A stretch of 64,000 nt of DNA, from positions 1 through 64,000 of the forward strand of contig DATJXN010000145.1 of NCBI GenBank assembly GCA_035500095.1, written 5' to 3'. How positions within the stretch are numbered: position 1 is the stretch's first letter; every line of letters starts with the position of its first letter. Shown here one piece after another: positions 1 to 8,861 of the stretch. This DNA comes from Candidatus Binataceae bacterium. GTDB lineage: Bacteria > Desulfobacterota > Binatia > Binatales > Binataceae. A program made the position numbers and the translations under genes. Below the pieces are notes generated by a model that was not told the DNA's origin, ran no database searches, and was given only the letters and a program-made list of their open reading frames with translations.

Positions 1-35
1 TCGTTCGCTGACTCCCTCCGAATGACACCTTGACG
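1..35. repeat. Interspersed repeat fragment, copy 1
   Basis: Bases 9-35 match 8773-8799 at 26 of 27 positions. The second copy belongs to a dispersed element recognisable by the phrase GTCATTCCGAG...CGAGGAATCCC, which is scattered through intergenic DNA of many unrelated bacteria and is often mistranslated as CHSERSEESR-type peptides. The copy here is cut by the window edge. Confidence 0.6.
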
Positions 36-77
36 CCTTTCCGGATACCTAGGTTATTTGCGCGACATCACACTAGT

Positions 78-437
78 CTAGGCGTTAGGGTCGAGTCCCC
101 ATTTGCGCTTGTTTTCGGCAACCTGGTCGGAGGTCGGATGCTCGGTCTGGGTGAAGGTCTTCACCTTGAACCGATCGGCCAGTTCGAGCGTGGCGTGGTT
201 GAGCGCGATATCGTCCTTGAAGACTTCAGGGGTCGCCGGCTCCTCGAAGATCGCCTGCCACGGGCACTCTGGCTCGCACGCGCCGCAGTCGATGCATTCG
301 TCCGGATTGATGTAGAGCATGTTGGGGAAGCGCTGTTTGTCCTCGCCCACGTACTCGTAAATGCAATCGACCGGACACACGCTGACGCATCCGGTGTCAA
401 CGCAGTCAATGCACAGTCGGGTTATGGTCCAGGGCAT
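78..437 (-). CDS. fdxA: 7Fe-type (3Fe-4S/4Fe-4S) ferredoxin
   Basis: A 119-residue soluble electron carrier. The first cysteine motif is C9-x2-C12-x4-C17-x3-C21-P and the second is C48-x2-C51-x2-C54-x3-C58-P, the spacing of Azotobacter FdI-like seven-iron ferredoxins. By that model C9, C17 and C58 hold the 3Fe-4S cluster, while C21, C48, C51 and C54 hold the 4Fe-4S cluster; C25 is also present. The C-terminal tail of about 50 residues is typical of FdxA and longer than in clostridial ferredoxins. The start is preceded by AGGAGAGGA. The gene is transcribed alone, divergent from the VOC gene. The redox partner is not evident from the neighbours. Confidence 0.93.
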   Translation of the reverse strand: MPWTITRLCIDCVDTGCVSVCPVDCIYEYVGEDKQRFPNMLYINPDECIDCGACEPECPWQAIFEEPATPEVFKDDIALNHATLELADRFKVKTFTQTEHPTSDQVAENKRKWGLDPNA

Positions 438-477
438 GTTCCGTCATCCTCTCCTGTCGGGCAGCGGCGCGTTCCAA

Positions 478-507
478 ATTATAACTGGCGGACGGTTTCG
501 CTGAGAA
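478..507 (-). promoter_or_regulatory. Candidate sigma70 promoter of the ferredoxin gene
   Basis: On the minus strand a perfect TATAAT lies at 483-478, about 40 bases before the ferredoxin start. A weak -35 (TTCTCA, 507-502) lies 18 bases further upstream. The -10 stands out in an otherwise GC-rich stretch. Confidence 0.45.
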
Positions 508-644
508 GCGCCGCGCCCGCGGCCTTGGCTTTTGTTCAGGCGCAACTTCTATAGCATAGATTGAGCGGCGGCAAGAATGAACCGCGACGCGTCCACGCGG
601 GCGTGCGCGAGCCCCGCGGACGGTTACACAAAGGGGTTGACGCG

Positions 645-1064
645 ATGGAGATAAATGGGGTCGCCCACGTTATGTTGACGGTCGGCAACTACGAGGCCTG
701 CCTGCCCTTTTACGAGAAGCTGCTGCCTTTTTTAGGCCTGACCTTCGTGGTGCGCAGGACCGCCTCCCAGTTCTATTGCATCGGCGGCCGTACCGGAATC
801 GGCATTCACAAGGCCGACGAAAAATATCGCGGCGAACGTTTTGCCCAGGGACGCCCCGGGTTGCATCACGTCTGCCTGCGCGCGCGCGAGCGCAAAGACG
901 TCGACGCGGTCCACGAGTTTCTGCGCGGCATCGGCGCGAACATCATTCATCCGCCCGACGAGGGCGCCTGGGCCAAGGGCTACTACTCGGTACTCTTCGA
1001 GGATCCCGATGGCATCCGGATAGAGGTCAATCATATCCCGGGCAAAGGGCTGCTGGCTGAATAG
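645..1064 (+). CDS. VOC-family (glyoxalase/bleomycin resistance/dioxygenase fold) protein
   Basis: A 139-residue single-module VOC protein. It opens with a beta strand and helix typical of the fold (NGVAHVMLTVGNYEACLPFY, residues 3-22) and ends with the strand DPDGIRIEVNHIPG. Metal ligands are plausibly His8, the His of GLHHVCL and the Glu of RIEVNHIP, as in glyoxalase I relatives. The reading frame stays open further upstream, but the ATG at 645 follows AAAGGGG and begins directly at the fold, so I prefer it. The substrate cannot be assigned; proteins of this length include lactoylglutathione lyases, methylmalonyl-CoA epimerases and ring-cleavage dioxygenase halves. Confidence 0.85.
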   Translation: MEINGVAHVMLTVGNYEACLPFYEKLLPFLGLTFVVRRTASQFYCIGGRTGIGIHKADEKYRGERFAQGRPGLHHVCLRARERKDVDAVHEFLRGIGANIIHPPDEGAWAKGYYSVLFEDPDGIRIEVNHIPGKGLLAE

Positions 1065-1070
1065 CCGCAC

Positions 1071-1119
1071 GCGCTCGGAAGAGGCAGGCTGTCAGAGGCA
1101 GGCGCTCGGAAGAGGTAGG
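1071..1119. repeat. Short direct repeat, 18 bp x 2
   Basis: The 18-mer at 1071-1088 (GCGCTCGGAAGAGGCAGG) recurs at 1102-1119 with one change, giving a 31-bp period in the gap after the VOC gene. No function is evident. Confidence 0.5.
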
Positions 1120-1198
1120 ACACGCGCGGCCCGTGAATGATGGTTGAATTTCCGATTATGCGGCGTGTTTCGCGCGGCCGGCGCGCGCGTATGCGTTC

Positions 1199-1228
1199 TT
1201 GGCGCGGTATCTCAAACCAGATTACAAT
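1199..1228 (+). promoter_or_regulatory. Candidate promoter of fumC
   Basis: TTGGCG (1199-1204), an 18-base spacer and TACAAT (1223-1228) lie about 46 bases before the fumC start. It is the best sigma70-like match in the 210-base gap between the VOC gene and fumC. Sequence match only. Confidence 0.4.
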
Positions 1229-1274
1229 CGCGGCTTTAGATTCCTTCAGCAAAAGTTTCGAGGAAGGCTAGCTC

Positions 1275-2678
1275 ATGGCAGACAAACACAACGTCCGCAC
1301 CGAAAGCGACAGCATGGGCTCGATCGAAGTCCCAGCCGAGCATTACTGGGGCGCGCAGACCGAGCGCTCGCTGCATCACTTCAACATCGGACCCGACCGG
1401 ATGGCGCGTCCGCTGATTCGCGCCTTCGGCCTGCTCAAGAAAGCCTCGGCCCAGGTCAACCAGGACCTGGGCAAGCTCGCCGCCGACAAGGCGCGGCTGA
1501 TCGTGCAGGCGGCCGAAGAGGTCGCCTCGGGCAAGCTCGACGCCGAATTTCCGCTGCGCGTATGGCAGACCGGCAGCGGCACGCAGACCAACATGAACGC
1601 CAACGAGGTCATCTCGAACCGCGCGATCGAGCTTGCCGGCGGCAAGATGGGCAGCAAGAAGCCGATCCATCCCAACGACGACGTTAACATGTCGCAGTCC
1701 TCCAACGACACGTTTCCGACCGCGATGCACGTCGCGGCAGCCGAAGAAATCGTCCATCGGCTGATCCCCGCGCTGAAAAAGCTGCGCGGCGCGCTCGACG
1801 ACAAGGCCCGCCAGTTCGCCGACATCGTCAAGATCGGCCGCACCCATCTGATGGACGCGGTGCCGCTCACCCTCGGCCAGGAATTCTCCGGCTATGTCGC
1901 GCAGCTCGACGCCGACTTGAGGCGCATTGACGCCGTCCTGCCCGACGTCTTCGAACTCGCGATCGGCGGCACCGCCGTCGGCACCGGCCTCAATACCCAT
2001 CCCGAGTTCGCCGAGCGCACGGCGGCCAAGATCGCTGAGCTTACCGGGTTGCCGTTCGTCTCGGCGCCCAACAAGTTCGCGGCGCTCGCCGCGCACGACG
2101 CGCTGGTGATGGCGAGCGGCGCGCTCAGGACGCTCGCGTGCTCGCTGATGAAGATCGCCAACGACATCCGCTGGATGGGTTCCGGGCCGCGCTGCGGCCT
2201 CGGCGAATTGCGCCTGCCGGAGAACGAGCCCGGATCGTCGATCATGCCGGGCAAGGTCAACCCGACCCAGTCCGAAGCGATGACGATGGTCTGTCTGCAG
2301 GTGATCGGCAATGACACGGCGATCGCTGCGGCCGGCACCCAGGGCAATTTCGAGCTTAACGTCTTCAAGCCGCTCATCATTCACAACCTGCTGCACTCGG
2401 TAACCCTGCTCGCCAACGCCTGCGTCTCGTTCACCGAGTTCTGCGTGCTCGGCATCGAGCCCGACCGCGAGCGCATCGCCGGCTACGTCGCGAACTCGCT
2501 GATGCTGGTCACCGCGCTCAGCCCGCATATAGGCTACGACAAGGCCGCCAAGGTCGCCAAAAAGGCACACCAGGAAAACACGACGCTCCGCCAGGCCGCG
2601 ATCGATCTCGGCTACCTCAAGCCCGAGGAGTTCGACCGCTACGTGCAGGCGGACAAGATGCTGGCGCCCGAAGGCTGA
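1275..2678 (+). CDS. fumC: Class II fumarate hydratase
   Basis: Fumarase C (467 residues, the usual length) interconverts fumarate and malate in the TCA cycle without an iron-sulfur cluster. Family landmarks are all present: the substrate-binding [13 protein letters not shown] near residue 99, [16 protein letters not shown] near 185, and the lyase signature [15 protein letters not shown] near 319 on the mobile catalytic loop. The N terminus ([20 protein letters not shown]) is characteristic of FumC rather than aspartase or argininosuccinate lyase. An AGGAAGG ribosome-binding site sits just upstream of the ATG. The MaoC gene follows after about 90 bases and may be co-transcribed. No frameshifts or unusual residues were seen. 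Confidence 0.96.
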   Translation: MADKHNVRTESDSMGSIEVPAEHYWGAQTERSLHHFNIGPDRMARPLIRAFGLLKKASAQVNQDLGKLAADKARLIVQAAEEVASGKLDAEFPLRVWQTGSGTQTNMNANEVISNRAIELAGGKMGSKKPIHPNDDVNMSQSSNDTFPTAMHVAAAEEIVHRLIPALKKLRGALDDKARQFADIVKIGRTHLMDAVPLTLGQEFSGYVAQLDADLRRIDAVLPDVFELAIGGTAVGTGLNTHPEFAERTAAKIAELTGLPFVSAPNKFAALAAHDALVMASGALRTLACSLMKIANDIRWMGSGPRCGLGELRLPENEPGSSIMPGKVNPTQSEAMTMVCLQVIGNDTAIAAAGTQGNFELNVFKPLIIHNLLHSVTLLANACVSFTEFCVLGIEPDRERIAGYVANSLMLVTALSPHIGYDKAAKVAKKAHQENTTLRQAAIDLGYLKPEEFDRYVQADKMLAPEG

Positions 2679-2769
2679 CAGCCCGAAGGCTGAAAGACAG
2701 CCGGCTGAGCGACGCGTGCGAATCGCTTGGGCGCCGCCAATTCGACAATCGCATCGGAGGAAACGATCG

Positions 2770-3315
2770 ATGGAAAAGCTGCCGTCCGCCTACAAGCAGG
2801 TCGGACCCAACCGCTATCGCGAAGCCTACGGGCTTTTTTATGAAGACTTCACGCCGGGCGACGTCTTCGAGCATCGCCCCGGCCGCACGCTGACCGAAAC
2901 CGACAACATCTATATGACGCTGCTTGCGATGAACACGCATCCGCTGCACTTCGACTCTGCCTACGCCAACGCGACACAGTGGAAGCGCCCGCTGATGAAT
3001 TCGCTGGTCACCATCTCGGTGGTCACCGGGATGAGCGTGCACAGCACGAGCCAGAACGCCGTCGCCAATCTCGGCTGGGACAAGGTGCGGCTGGTCAACC
3101 CGGTCTTCGCCGGCGACACGCTCTACGCGGAGACGAGGGTCGTCTCCAAGCGCGAGTCGGAGAGCCGACCCACGCAGGGACTGGTCACGGTGCATACGGT
3201 CGGGATGAAAACCGACGGCCAAACCGGGCAATCGGGAACCGTGGTGATCGAATTCGATCGCACGTTCCTCGTTTACAAGCGCGAGCATTCGCCGCTCGGC
3301 AAGGCCAACTACTGA
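2770..3315 (+). CDS. MaoC family dehydratase (acyl-CoA hydratase type)
   Basis: A 181-residue single hot-dog-fold protein. It resembles mesaconyl-/itaconyl-CoA hydratase-like MaoC proteins: an N-terminal extension with YEDFTPGDVFEHRPGRT, NTHPLHFD near residue 58 at the hydratase active site, and NPVFAGDTLYAETRVVSKRE in the core. The catalytic Asp/His pair of (R)-hydratases seems to be represented by the His residues of NTHPLHFD. The start at 2770 is chosen because of the ribosome-binding site GGAGGAAACG just upstream; the open frame extends further 5' without coding character. It probably hydrates a branched or dicarboxylic enoyl-CoA; the true substrate is unknown. It lies between fumC and the ion-channel gene. 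Confidence 0.88.
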   Translation: MEKLPSAYKQVGPNRYREAYGLFYEDFTPGDVFEHRPGRTLTETDNIYMTLLAMNTHPLHFDSAYANATQWKRPLMNSLVTISVVTGMSVHSTSQNAVANLGWDKVRLVNPVFAGDTLYAETRVVSKRESESRPTQGLVTVHTVGMKTDGQTGQSGTVVIEFDRTFLVYKREHSPLGKANY

Positions 3316-3341
3316 GCACCTCGCCGTCAGTGGAGCGGCTG

Positions 3342-4484
3342 ATGACCGCGCGGGCGACGCGGCGCGAACGCACGCTCGGCCGCTTGCTGCCGCGCGCGCT
3401 CGCGGCCGCTCTGATGGCCGGCTTCGCGCTCACTGCAGGCCTCGCGTCGATCGCAATTCTCGCGGCTCCCGCCGCGGCCGCGCCGGCGCCGATCGCCGGC
3501 TTCCCCGCCGGGCTCGATCCCAATTCGCTGCTGTTGCCGCCGCCGACCGCGAACGGCCGGACCAAGGTGAGCGTCGCGCTGCACGTGCTCAATCTCTCGA
3601 GCATCAACGAGGTTACCGAACGCTTCCAGCTGACCGGTTACCTGCTGGCGCAATGGAGCGATCCGCGCCTAATGTATCAGCCGGCCGGCCCCCGCGACAG
3701 CTTTCGGAGGCTGACGCCGGACTCGGTATGGCGGCCGAAACTGGTCATCATCAACGTGGTCGAGCCGCGCCAGACTTATGAAACCTCGATGCGTGTCACG
3801 CCGGACGGGACCCTGTATTACATCGAGCGCTTCGACGCGCTCGTGACTTCGACGTTCCATCTCAAGCCTTTCCCTTTCGACAAGCAAAAGCTCGAGGTCC
3901 TCGTCCATCCGTTCACCGACCAGCAGCAGTACATCGACTTCGTGCCGAGTAGCCTGCCGGTATGGACCGCGACCGAGTTCAGCAGTTACTCCTCGCTCGA
4001 GTCATGGCAGTTCAGATCGCTGACCAACGAGCTCAAGCGGGCGCCGAGCCAGTACGGCGAGCAGGCCGTGGCCGAGGCGAAATTCGAGATCGCGGTCGAC
4101 CGCCGCTACGGGTTTTACCTGTGGAAGGTATTTCTGCCGCTGCTGCTGATGGTGGTCGTGTCGTGGTCGGTGTTCTGGTTCGATCCGCCCGAGGTCTCAA
4201 GCCAGGTAACGATCGCGGTAACGACGATCCTGACGATCATCGCGTTCGCGCTCGCGATCTCGCTGACCCTGCCGCGGGTGCCGTACCTGACCTTCGCCGA
4301 CGCGTTTTTCCTGACCTGTTACATTTTCGCGTTCGTGGCGATGCTTGAATTGACCGCGGTGCACGTCGCCTATCGCGGCGACCGGCGCAAGGCGGCGGCC
4401 AGGATCAGGCACACCGCCCGCTGGCTGGTGCCGGCCGCGTTCGTGGCGATCAACTGCGTCCTGATCGTGCATTTCCTCGCCTGA
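3342..4484 (+). CDS. Prokaryotic pentameric ligand-gated ion channel (Cys-loop receptor homologue)
   Basis: A 380-residue protein with the complete bacterial pLGIC architecture. A signal peptide (about 1-48) is followed by a beta-sandwich ligand-binding domain (about 75-255) containing VWRPKL (129-134) and the invariant FPFD (177-180) of the Cys-loop hairpin. As in GLIC and ELIC, the two loop cysteines are absent. Four transmembrane helices follow at about 257-279, 286-309, 317-341 and 361-379, with the M2-M3 signature LPRVPYLTFADAF (310-322). The M1-M2 linker reads FDPPEVSSQVT; compared with GLIC it has two extra residues, moving the acidic residue away from the usual -2' ring. The start follows a GGAG sequence. 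The gene lies 26 bases after the MaoC gene. Ligand and ion selectivity are unknown. Confidence 0.92.
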   Translation: MTARATRRERTLGRLLPRALAAALMAGFALTAGLASIAILAAPAAAAPAPIAGFPAGLDPNSLLLPPPTANGRTKVSVALHVLNLSSINEVTERFQLTGYLLAQWSDPRLMYQPAGPRDSFRRLTPDSVWRPKLVIINVVEPRQTYETSMRVTPDGTLYYIERFDALVTSTFHLKPFPFDKQKLEVLVHPFTDQQQYIDFVPSSLPVWTATEFSSYSSLESWQFRSLTNELKRAPSQYGEQAVAEAKFEIAVDRRYGFYLWKVFLPLLLMVVVSWSVFWFDPPEVSSQVTIAVTTILTIIAFALAISLTLPRVPYLTFADAFFLTCYIFAFVAMLELTAVHVAYRGDRRKAAARIRHTARWLVPAAFVAINCVLIVHFLA

Positions 4485-4501
4485 TCGTTTTCCGGCCTTG
4501 A

Positions 4502-6118
4502 TCACATCCTGAACACGCCGAACGCGGTGGCCGGCGGGACGCCCGCGTTCAGCGACGCCGCGATCCCGAGCGCCAGCATCGCGCGCGTCTCCAGCGGATC
4601 GATCACGCCGTCGTCCCACAGCCGCGCGCTCGAGTAGTAGCAACTCGACTCGTGCTCGTACTTCGCGAGCGTCGGCCGCGTGAACTCGGCCTGCTCGGCC
4701 GCGGTCATCGTCTGCCCCTGCGCCTTCAACTGGTCGAGCTTGACCGTGAGCAGGGTGTTTGCCGCCTGCTCTCCGCCCATCACCGAGATGCGCGCGTTGG
4801 GCCACATGAAAAGCATCCGCGGCGAATACGCCCGCCCGCACATCCCGTAATTCCCGGCGCCGTTGGACGCGCCGATTAGCACCGTGAACTTCGGCACCTG
4901 CGCGTTGGCGACCGCGTTGACCATCTTGGCCCCGTCCTTGGCGATTCCGCCCTGCTCGTAGCGCTTGCCGACCATGAAGCCGGTGATGTTCTGCAGAAAG
5001 ACGAGCGGGATGCGGCGCGCGCAGCAGAGCGCGATAAAGTGCGTCGCCTTGAGCGCCGACTCGCTGAACAGCACGCCGTTGTTGGCGATGATTCCGACCG
5101 GGTAGCCGTAGATGCGCGCGAAGCCGGTCACCAGCGTCGCGCCGTAACGCGGCTTGAACTCGTGCATCCGGCTGCCGTCGACAAGGCGTGCAATCAGCTC
5201 GCGCACCTCGTAGGGCCGGCGCGTGTCGCCCGAGACGACCCCATAGATCTCGCGCGGATCGTAGTACGGATCCTCGGGCTCCTCCTGCTGCAGCGCGTAC
5301 TCGGGGGCGACCCGCGGGCCAAGGCTCTCGAAGATCGACCGCGCTATCAAAAGCGCATGTTCGTCGTCGTCGGCCAGATGGTCGCTCACGCCGCTAAGGC
5401 GCGTGTGGACGTCGCCGCCGCCGAGTTCTTCGGCGCTGACCACCTCGCCCGTGGCCGCGCGCACCAGCGGCGGCCCGGCGAGGAAAATCGTGCCCTGCTC
5501 GCGCACGATAATATTTTCGTCGCACATCGCCGGCACGTACGCGCCGCCCGCCGTGCACGAACCCATCACCGCCGCCACCTGCGGGATGCCCGCGGCCGAC
5601 ATCCGCGCCATGTTGTAAAAGATGCGCCCGAAGTGCTCGCGGTCAGGGAAGACCTCCGATTGCAGCGGCAGGAAGGCGCCTCCCGAATCGACCAGGTACA
5701 CGCACGGCAGATGGTTCTGCAGCGCGATCTCCTGCGCGCGCAGATGCTTCTTGACCGTCATCGGATAGTAGGTGCCGCCCTTGACGGTCGCGTCGTTCGC
5801 GACCACCACGATCTCGCGCCCCTGCAAGCGCCCGATCCCGGTCACGATCCCGGCACCCGGCGCCTCGTCGTCGTACATCCCCCACGCCGCGAGCGGCGAG
5901 AGCTCCATGAATGCGCTCTGCGGATCGAGGAGTTTCCGAATGCGATCGCGTGCCAGGAGCTTGCCGCGCTCGAGATGGCGGCGGCGCGCCTGCTCGGGGC
6001 CGCCCTCGCGCACGCGCTCGACCGCCGCGCGCAACTGTTTGACCGCCGTCTCCATCAGCGCGAAATTTTGCCGGTATTCCGGGCTCGAGGTGTTGATGCG
6101 GCTCTCGATTCGTTCCAT
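4502..6118 (-). CDS. Acyl-CoA carboxylase carboxyltransferase (beta) subunit, methylcrotonyl-CoA carboxylase type
   Basis: A 538-residue biotin-dependent carboxyltransferase, matching the length of MCC beta. It transfers CO2 from carboxybiotin to an acyl-CoA (3-methylcrotonyl-CoA or geranyl-CoA in known relatives). MCC-like features are the N-terminal [76 protein letters not shown] (an oxyanion Gly-Ala pair) and [19 protein letters not shown] in the C-terminal crotonase domain. The partner biotin carboxylase/BCCP subunit is not in the window, so it must be encoded elsewhere or beyond the edge. The gene converges with the channel gene, with 17 bases between stops. The choice of acyl-CoA substrate is inference. 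Confidence 0.92.
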   Translation of the reverse strand: MERIESRINTSSPEYRQNFALMETAVKQLRAAVERVREGGPEQARRRHLERGKLLARDRIRKLLDPQSAFMELSPLAAWGMYDDEAPGAGIVTGIGRLQGREIVVVANDATVKGGTYYPMTVKKHLRAQEIALQNHLPCVYLVDSGGAFLPLQSEVFPDREHFGRIFYNMARMSAAGIPQVAAVMGSCTAGGAYVPAMCDENIIVREQGTIFLAGPPLVRAATGEVVSAEELGGGDVHTRLSGVSDHLADDDEHALLIARSIFESLGPRVAPEYALQQEEPEDPYYDPREIYGVVSGDTRRPYEVRELIARLVDGSRMHEFKPRYGATLVTGFARIYGYPVGIIANNGVLFSESALKATHFIALCCARRIPLVFLQNITGFMVGKRYEQGGIAKDGAKMVNAVANAQVPKFTVLIGASNGAGNYGMCGRAYSPRMLFMWPNARISVMGGEQAANTLLTVKLDQLKAQGQTMTAAEQAEFTRPTLAKYEHESSCYYSSARLWDDGVIDPLETRAMLALGIAASLNAGVPPATAFGVFRM

Positions 6119-6234
6119 CGCGTCCCCTCTCTCCGTCGCTCTCCGTCTTCTCTCTCGCGGTTCGATCCGCTGCGGCGAGGACCTGATACCTGCCGCGGTC
6201 GGTTTGGGCTAGATATTAGCTTGACCCAACACCA

Positions 6235-6321
6235 GACGGCGAAGCGGTCTTACAACGTGACCGCGAAGCGGTCTTACAACGTGACCGCAAAGCGGTCTTA
6301 CAACGGGACCGCGAAGCGGTC
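6235..6321. repeat. 24-bp tandem array of small hairpins
   Basis: There are four copies of a 15-base near-palindrome, GACCGCgaaGCGGTC (6235-6249, 6259-6273, 6283-6297, 6307-6321), separated by identical 9-base linkers TTACAACGT (the last ends in G). Copy 1 has one arm mismatch and copy 3 has AAA in the loop. The array ends 17 bases before the mutS2 start, so it would lie in the mutS2 leader or promoter region. The regular 24-bp period puts successive hairpins on a similar helical face. It is not CRISPR-like, since the linkers are conserved. Confidence 0.9.
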
Positions 6322-6338
6322 GGGAAGGAACGAGGCGG

Positions 6339-8705
6339 GTGCGCGATCGCGACCTCAGAGTGCTCGAGTTCCACAAAGTGATCGGCCTGGTCGCGGCGCT
6401 CGCGGCCTCCGGGCCCGGCCGCCGCGCGGTGGAGATGCTCCGGCCCTCGGGCGACCCTGCCGAGGCCGCCGCGCGTCTTCGCGTAACGGCCGAGATGGTC
6501 GCGCTGCGCGCGCACGCCGGCGCGCTCCCGATGCAGGAGTTCGCCGACCAGCGCGAACTCCTGCTCGCCGCCGCGCGCGAGGGCGCCGTGCTCGACGGCG
6601 TCTCGCTGCTGAGCGTGCGCGATTTCGTGCTTGCCGCGCGTCACGTCGCGGCCTTCATGCGCTCGCGGGTCGAGCCCTATCCGAATCTCGCGGGCATGGC
6701 GCAGAACCTGGCGGCGCCGAAGGAACTCGCCGACGCGCTGCTCGGCGCCCTCGCCGACGACGGCGGTCTGCTGGACGAGGCAAGCCCGCAGCTTTTGCGC
6801 CTCCGGACCCGGCTTCGCGCCGAGCGGGTCGAGCTCGAAGCGCGCCTTGCGCGCTCGCTCAATGCGCCGGGGATGGATTCTTTCGTCTCCGACTACCTGG
6901 TCACCGTCCGCAACCATCGCTTCGTTCTGCCGCTCAAACTCAACTACTCCGAGCGCCTCGAGGGTATCGTGCAGGACCGCTCGGTCTCGGGCGAAACGCT
7001 GTTCGTCGAACCGATGTGGGCGGTCGAGCTCAACAACCGCCTGATGATGCTGGAACGCGAGGTCGAGGCCGAGGAACGGCGCATCCTGACCCATCTGACG
7101 GCCATGATCCGCGGCTACGGCGTCGAGCTCAGAATGACTTTCGACGCGATGGTCGCGCTCGACGCGCTCAACGCGCGCGCGATTTTCGCCGAGCGCCTTC
7201 GATGCGTCGAGCCGGTGCTCGGCAACTTCGGCGAAAGCGGCCTCGAACTGGTCGAGGCGCGCCATCCGCTGCTCGTCGCCGGCGGGCGCGATGCCGTGCC
7301 AATCGACGTGCGCATCGCGGCCGGCCTGCATGGCATCGTGATCTCCGGCCCCAACACGGGCGGCAAAACCGTCGCGCTCAAGACCATGGGGCTGCTCGCG
7401 CTGATGGCGCAGGCGGGTCTGCTTATCCCGTCGCGCGAGGGCAGCCGCATCGTCGTCTTTCGCAGTATTTTCGCCGACATCGGCGACGAACAATCGATCG
7501 AAGCGAGCCTCTCCAGTTTCGCCGCGCATATCGCCAACCTGAGCGAGATGGCCGCCGCGCTCAAGGAGCCGGCGCTGGTCATCCTCGACGAACCCGGCGA
7601 GGGCACCGACCCTGTCGAGGGCGCAGCGCTCGCGATCGGCCTGATGACCTATCTCGGCCGGCGGCAATGCCTGGTCGCGATCGCTACTCATTCGGCCGCG
7701 ATCAAGCTCCATGCGTATTCGCGCGCCGGCTTCGAGGCTTCGGCGGTGGACTTCGACGCCGAGCATCTCCGGCCGCTCTATCGGCTCAAGCCGCACACGA
7801 TCGGCCAGAGCTACGGGCTTGCCGTCGCCGAACGCCTCGGATTGCCGGGCGAGATCGTCGCGGCCGCGCGCGAGGCGATGCCGGCGGGGGCGGCCGAAGT
7901 CGAGCGCGTGCTCGGCCTGCTCGACGCCGAGCGCGCAGAGATTCGCGCCGAGGCGGAGCGCCTGCGCGAGGAGGAACGGCGTGCTGCTGAACGCGCTGCC
8001 GAAGCGGAAGAAACCGCGCGCCGCGCGCGCGCACGGATCGACGCCGAGCGCGAACGGGTCGTGGCCGAGGGCAAGGCGCTAATCGCGGAGATCAGGCGCG
8101 AAAGCGCGGCGCTCGCCGAGGAGGTCAGGGCCGGGCGTAAGAGTCAGCGCGAGCTTGCCTCGACGCTCGCGCGCGCGGCGGAACGAATCAGCGCGATTGC
8201 GCCGCGGGCCGGCGCCGAAGAAGAGGGCGCCGCGCGCGAGCCGCTCAAGGTCGGCGACCGCGTCGAGTTCGGCGATATCCAGGGCGACTTGATCGCGCTC
8301 GAACCGGGACGCGCGGTCGTGAGCCGCGGCGGACTCAGGATTGAGGTCGCGCCAGAGCGGCTCCGCCGCGCGCAACTTCGCGCCGGCTCCGCACAGGAAC
8401 GCGCCGGTCAGGAACGGGTGCCCAAAGTCACCGTAAGCGCGGCGTCGGGCGCCGACGGCGGCGATAGCGAGCTTAACCTTATCGGGATGCGCACGGCGGA
8501 GGCGCTCCGGCGGCTCGAGGAGTTCCTCGACCAGGCCTATCTCACCAACCGGAGCGAGGTGCGGATCGTGCATGGGATCGGCTCGGGGGCGCTCAAGAAG
8601 GCGGTCCACGAATATCTCGCCGATTCGCGCTATTGCGCGAGTTTTCGCCAGGCCGAGCCCCATCGCGGCGGCGCCGGCGCCACCGTCGTGCAGCTGAATC
8701 TCTGA
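6339..8705 (+). CDS. mutS2: MutS2 family endonuclease/ribosome-rescue ATPase
   Basis: A 788-residue MutS2, close to the family norm. It has the MutS core and ATPase domains but no mismatch-recognition domain. The Walker A motif GPNTGGKT is near residues 336-343, Walker B is VILDEPGEGTDP near 413-425, and a long Arg/Glu/Ala-rich coiled coil covers about 510-620. A KOW-like segment (LKVGDRVEFGDIQGDLIAL) and a C-terminal Smr domain (about 709-788) follow. MutS2 proteins are implicated in suppressing recombination and in splitting collided ribosomes. In the Smr domain the usual LDLRG motif reads LNLIG, while HGIGSG is intact. Translation starts at GTG (6339) after an AAGGAA-type site and directly behind the hairpin array. 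Confidence 0.94.
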   Translation: MRDRDLRVLEFHKVIGLVAALAASGPGRRAVEMLRPSGDPAEAAARLRVTAEMVALRAHAGALPMQEFADQRELLLAAAREGAVLDGVSLLSVRDFVLAARHVAAFMRSRVEPYPNLAGMAQNLAAPKELADALLGALADDGGLLDEASPQLLRLRTRLRAERVELEARLARSLNAPGMDSFVSDYLVTVRNHRFVLPLKLNYSERLEGIVQDRSVSGETLFVEPMWAVELNNRLMMLEREVEAEERRILTHLTAMIRGYGVELRMTFDAMVALDALNARAIFAERLRCVEPVLGNFGESGLELVEARHPLLVAGGRDAVPIDVRIAAGLHGIVISGPNTGGKTVALKTMGLLALMAQAGLLIPSREGSRIVVFRSIFADIGDEQSIEASLSSFAAHIANLSEMAAALKEPALVILDEPGEGTDPVEGAALAIGLMTYLGRRQCLVAIATHSAAIKLHAYSRAGFEASAVDFDAEHLRPLYRLKPHTIGQSYGLAVAERLGLPGEIVAAAREAMPAGAAEVERVLGLLDAERAEIRAEAERLREEERRAAERAAEAEETARRARARIDAERERVVAEGKALIAEIRRESAALAEEVRAGRKSQRELASTLARAAERISAIAPRAGAEEEGAAREPLKVGDRVEFGDIQGDLIALEPGRAVVSRGGLRIEVAPERLRRAQLRAGSAQERAGQERVPKVTVSAASGADGGDSELNLIGMRTAEALRRLEEFLDQAYLTNRSEVRIVHGIGSGALKKAVHEYLADSRYCASFRQAEPHRGGAGATVVQLNL

Positions 8706-8756
8706 CGTTCCGAGCGCAGCGGGAACCCGCTCCTGCGAAGAAACGAATCAAGATCA

Positions 8757-8839
8757 GGGATTCCTCGGTCGATGACTCCCTCGGAATGACACCTTGACGA
8801 TACCTCGAGGCTGTCATTCCGAGCGCAGCGAGGAATCCC
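8757..8839. repeat. Dispersed inverted-repeat element between convergent genes
   Basis: GGATTCCTCG...TCGGAATGACA (8757-8791) is inverted at TGTCATTCCGAG...CGAGGAATCCC (8812-8839), and a further partial copy (TCGGAATGACACC) follows. Another copy lies at 9-35. The element occupies the gap between the convergent mutS2 and asmA-like genes, so a transcript from either side would fold here. It is a REP-like dispersed repeat; a terminator role is possible but lacks a T run. Confidence 0.75.
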
Positions 8840-8861
8840 GGTCTCGGAATGACACCCTGAC

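Noticed and set aside
6235-6321. Possible CRISPR array
   Set aside because: The units are 24 bp with constant 9-base linkers and only four copies; no cas genes. It is a simple tandem hairpin array.
6216-7796. 526-codon minus-strand frame over mutS2
   Set aside because: Antisense to clear MutS2 motifs; low-complexity Arg/Glu/Ala composition.
5039-7990. Very long plus-strand open frame of 983 codons
   Set aside because: It runs antisense through the carboxyltransferase gene and out of frame through mutS2. Its product is Arg/Ala-rich without motifs, typical of a GC-rich shadow frame.
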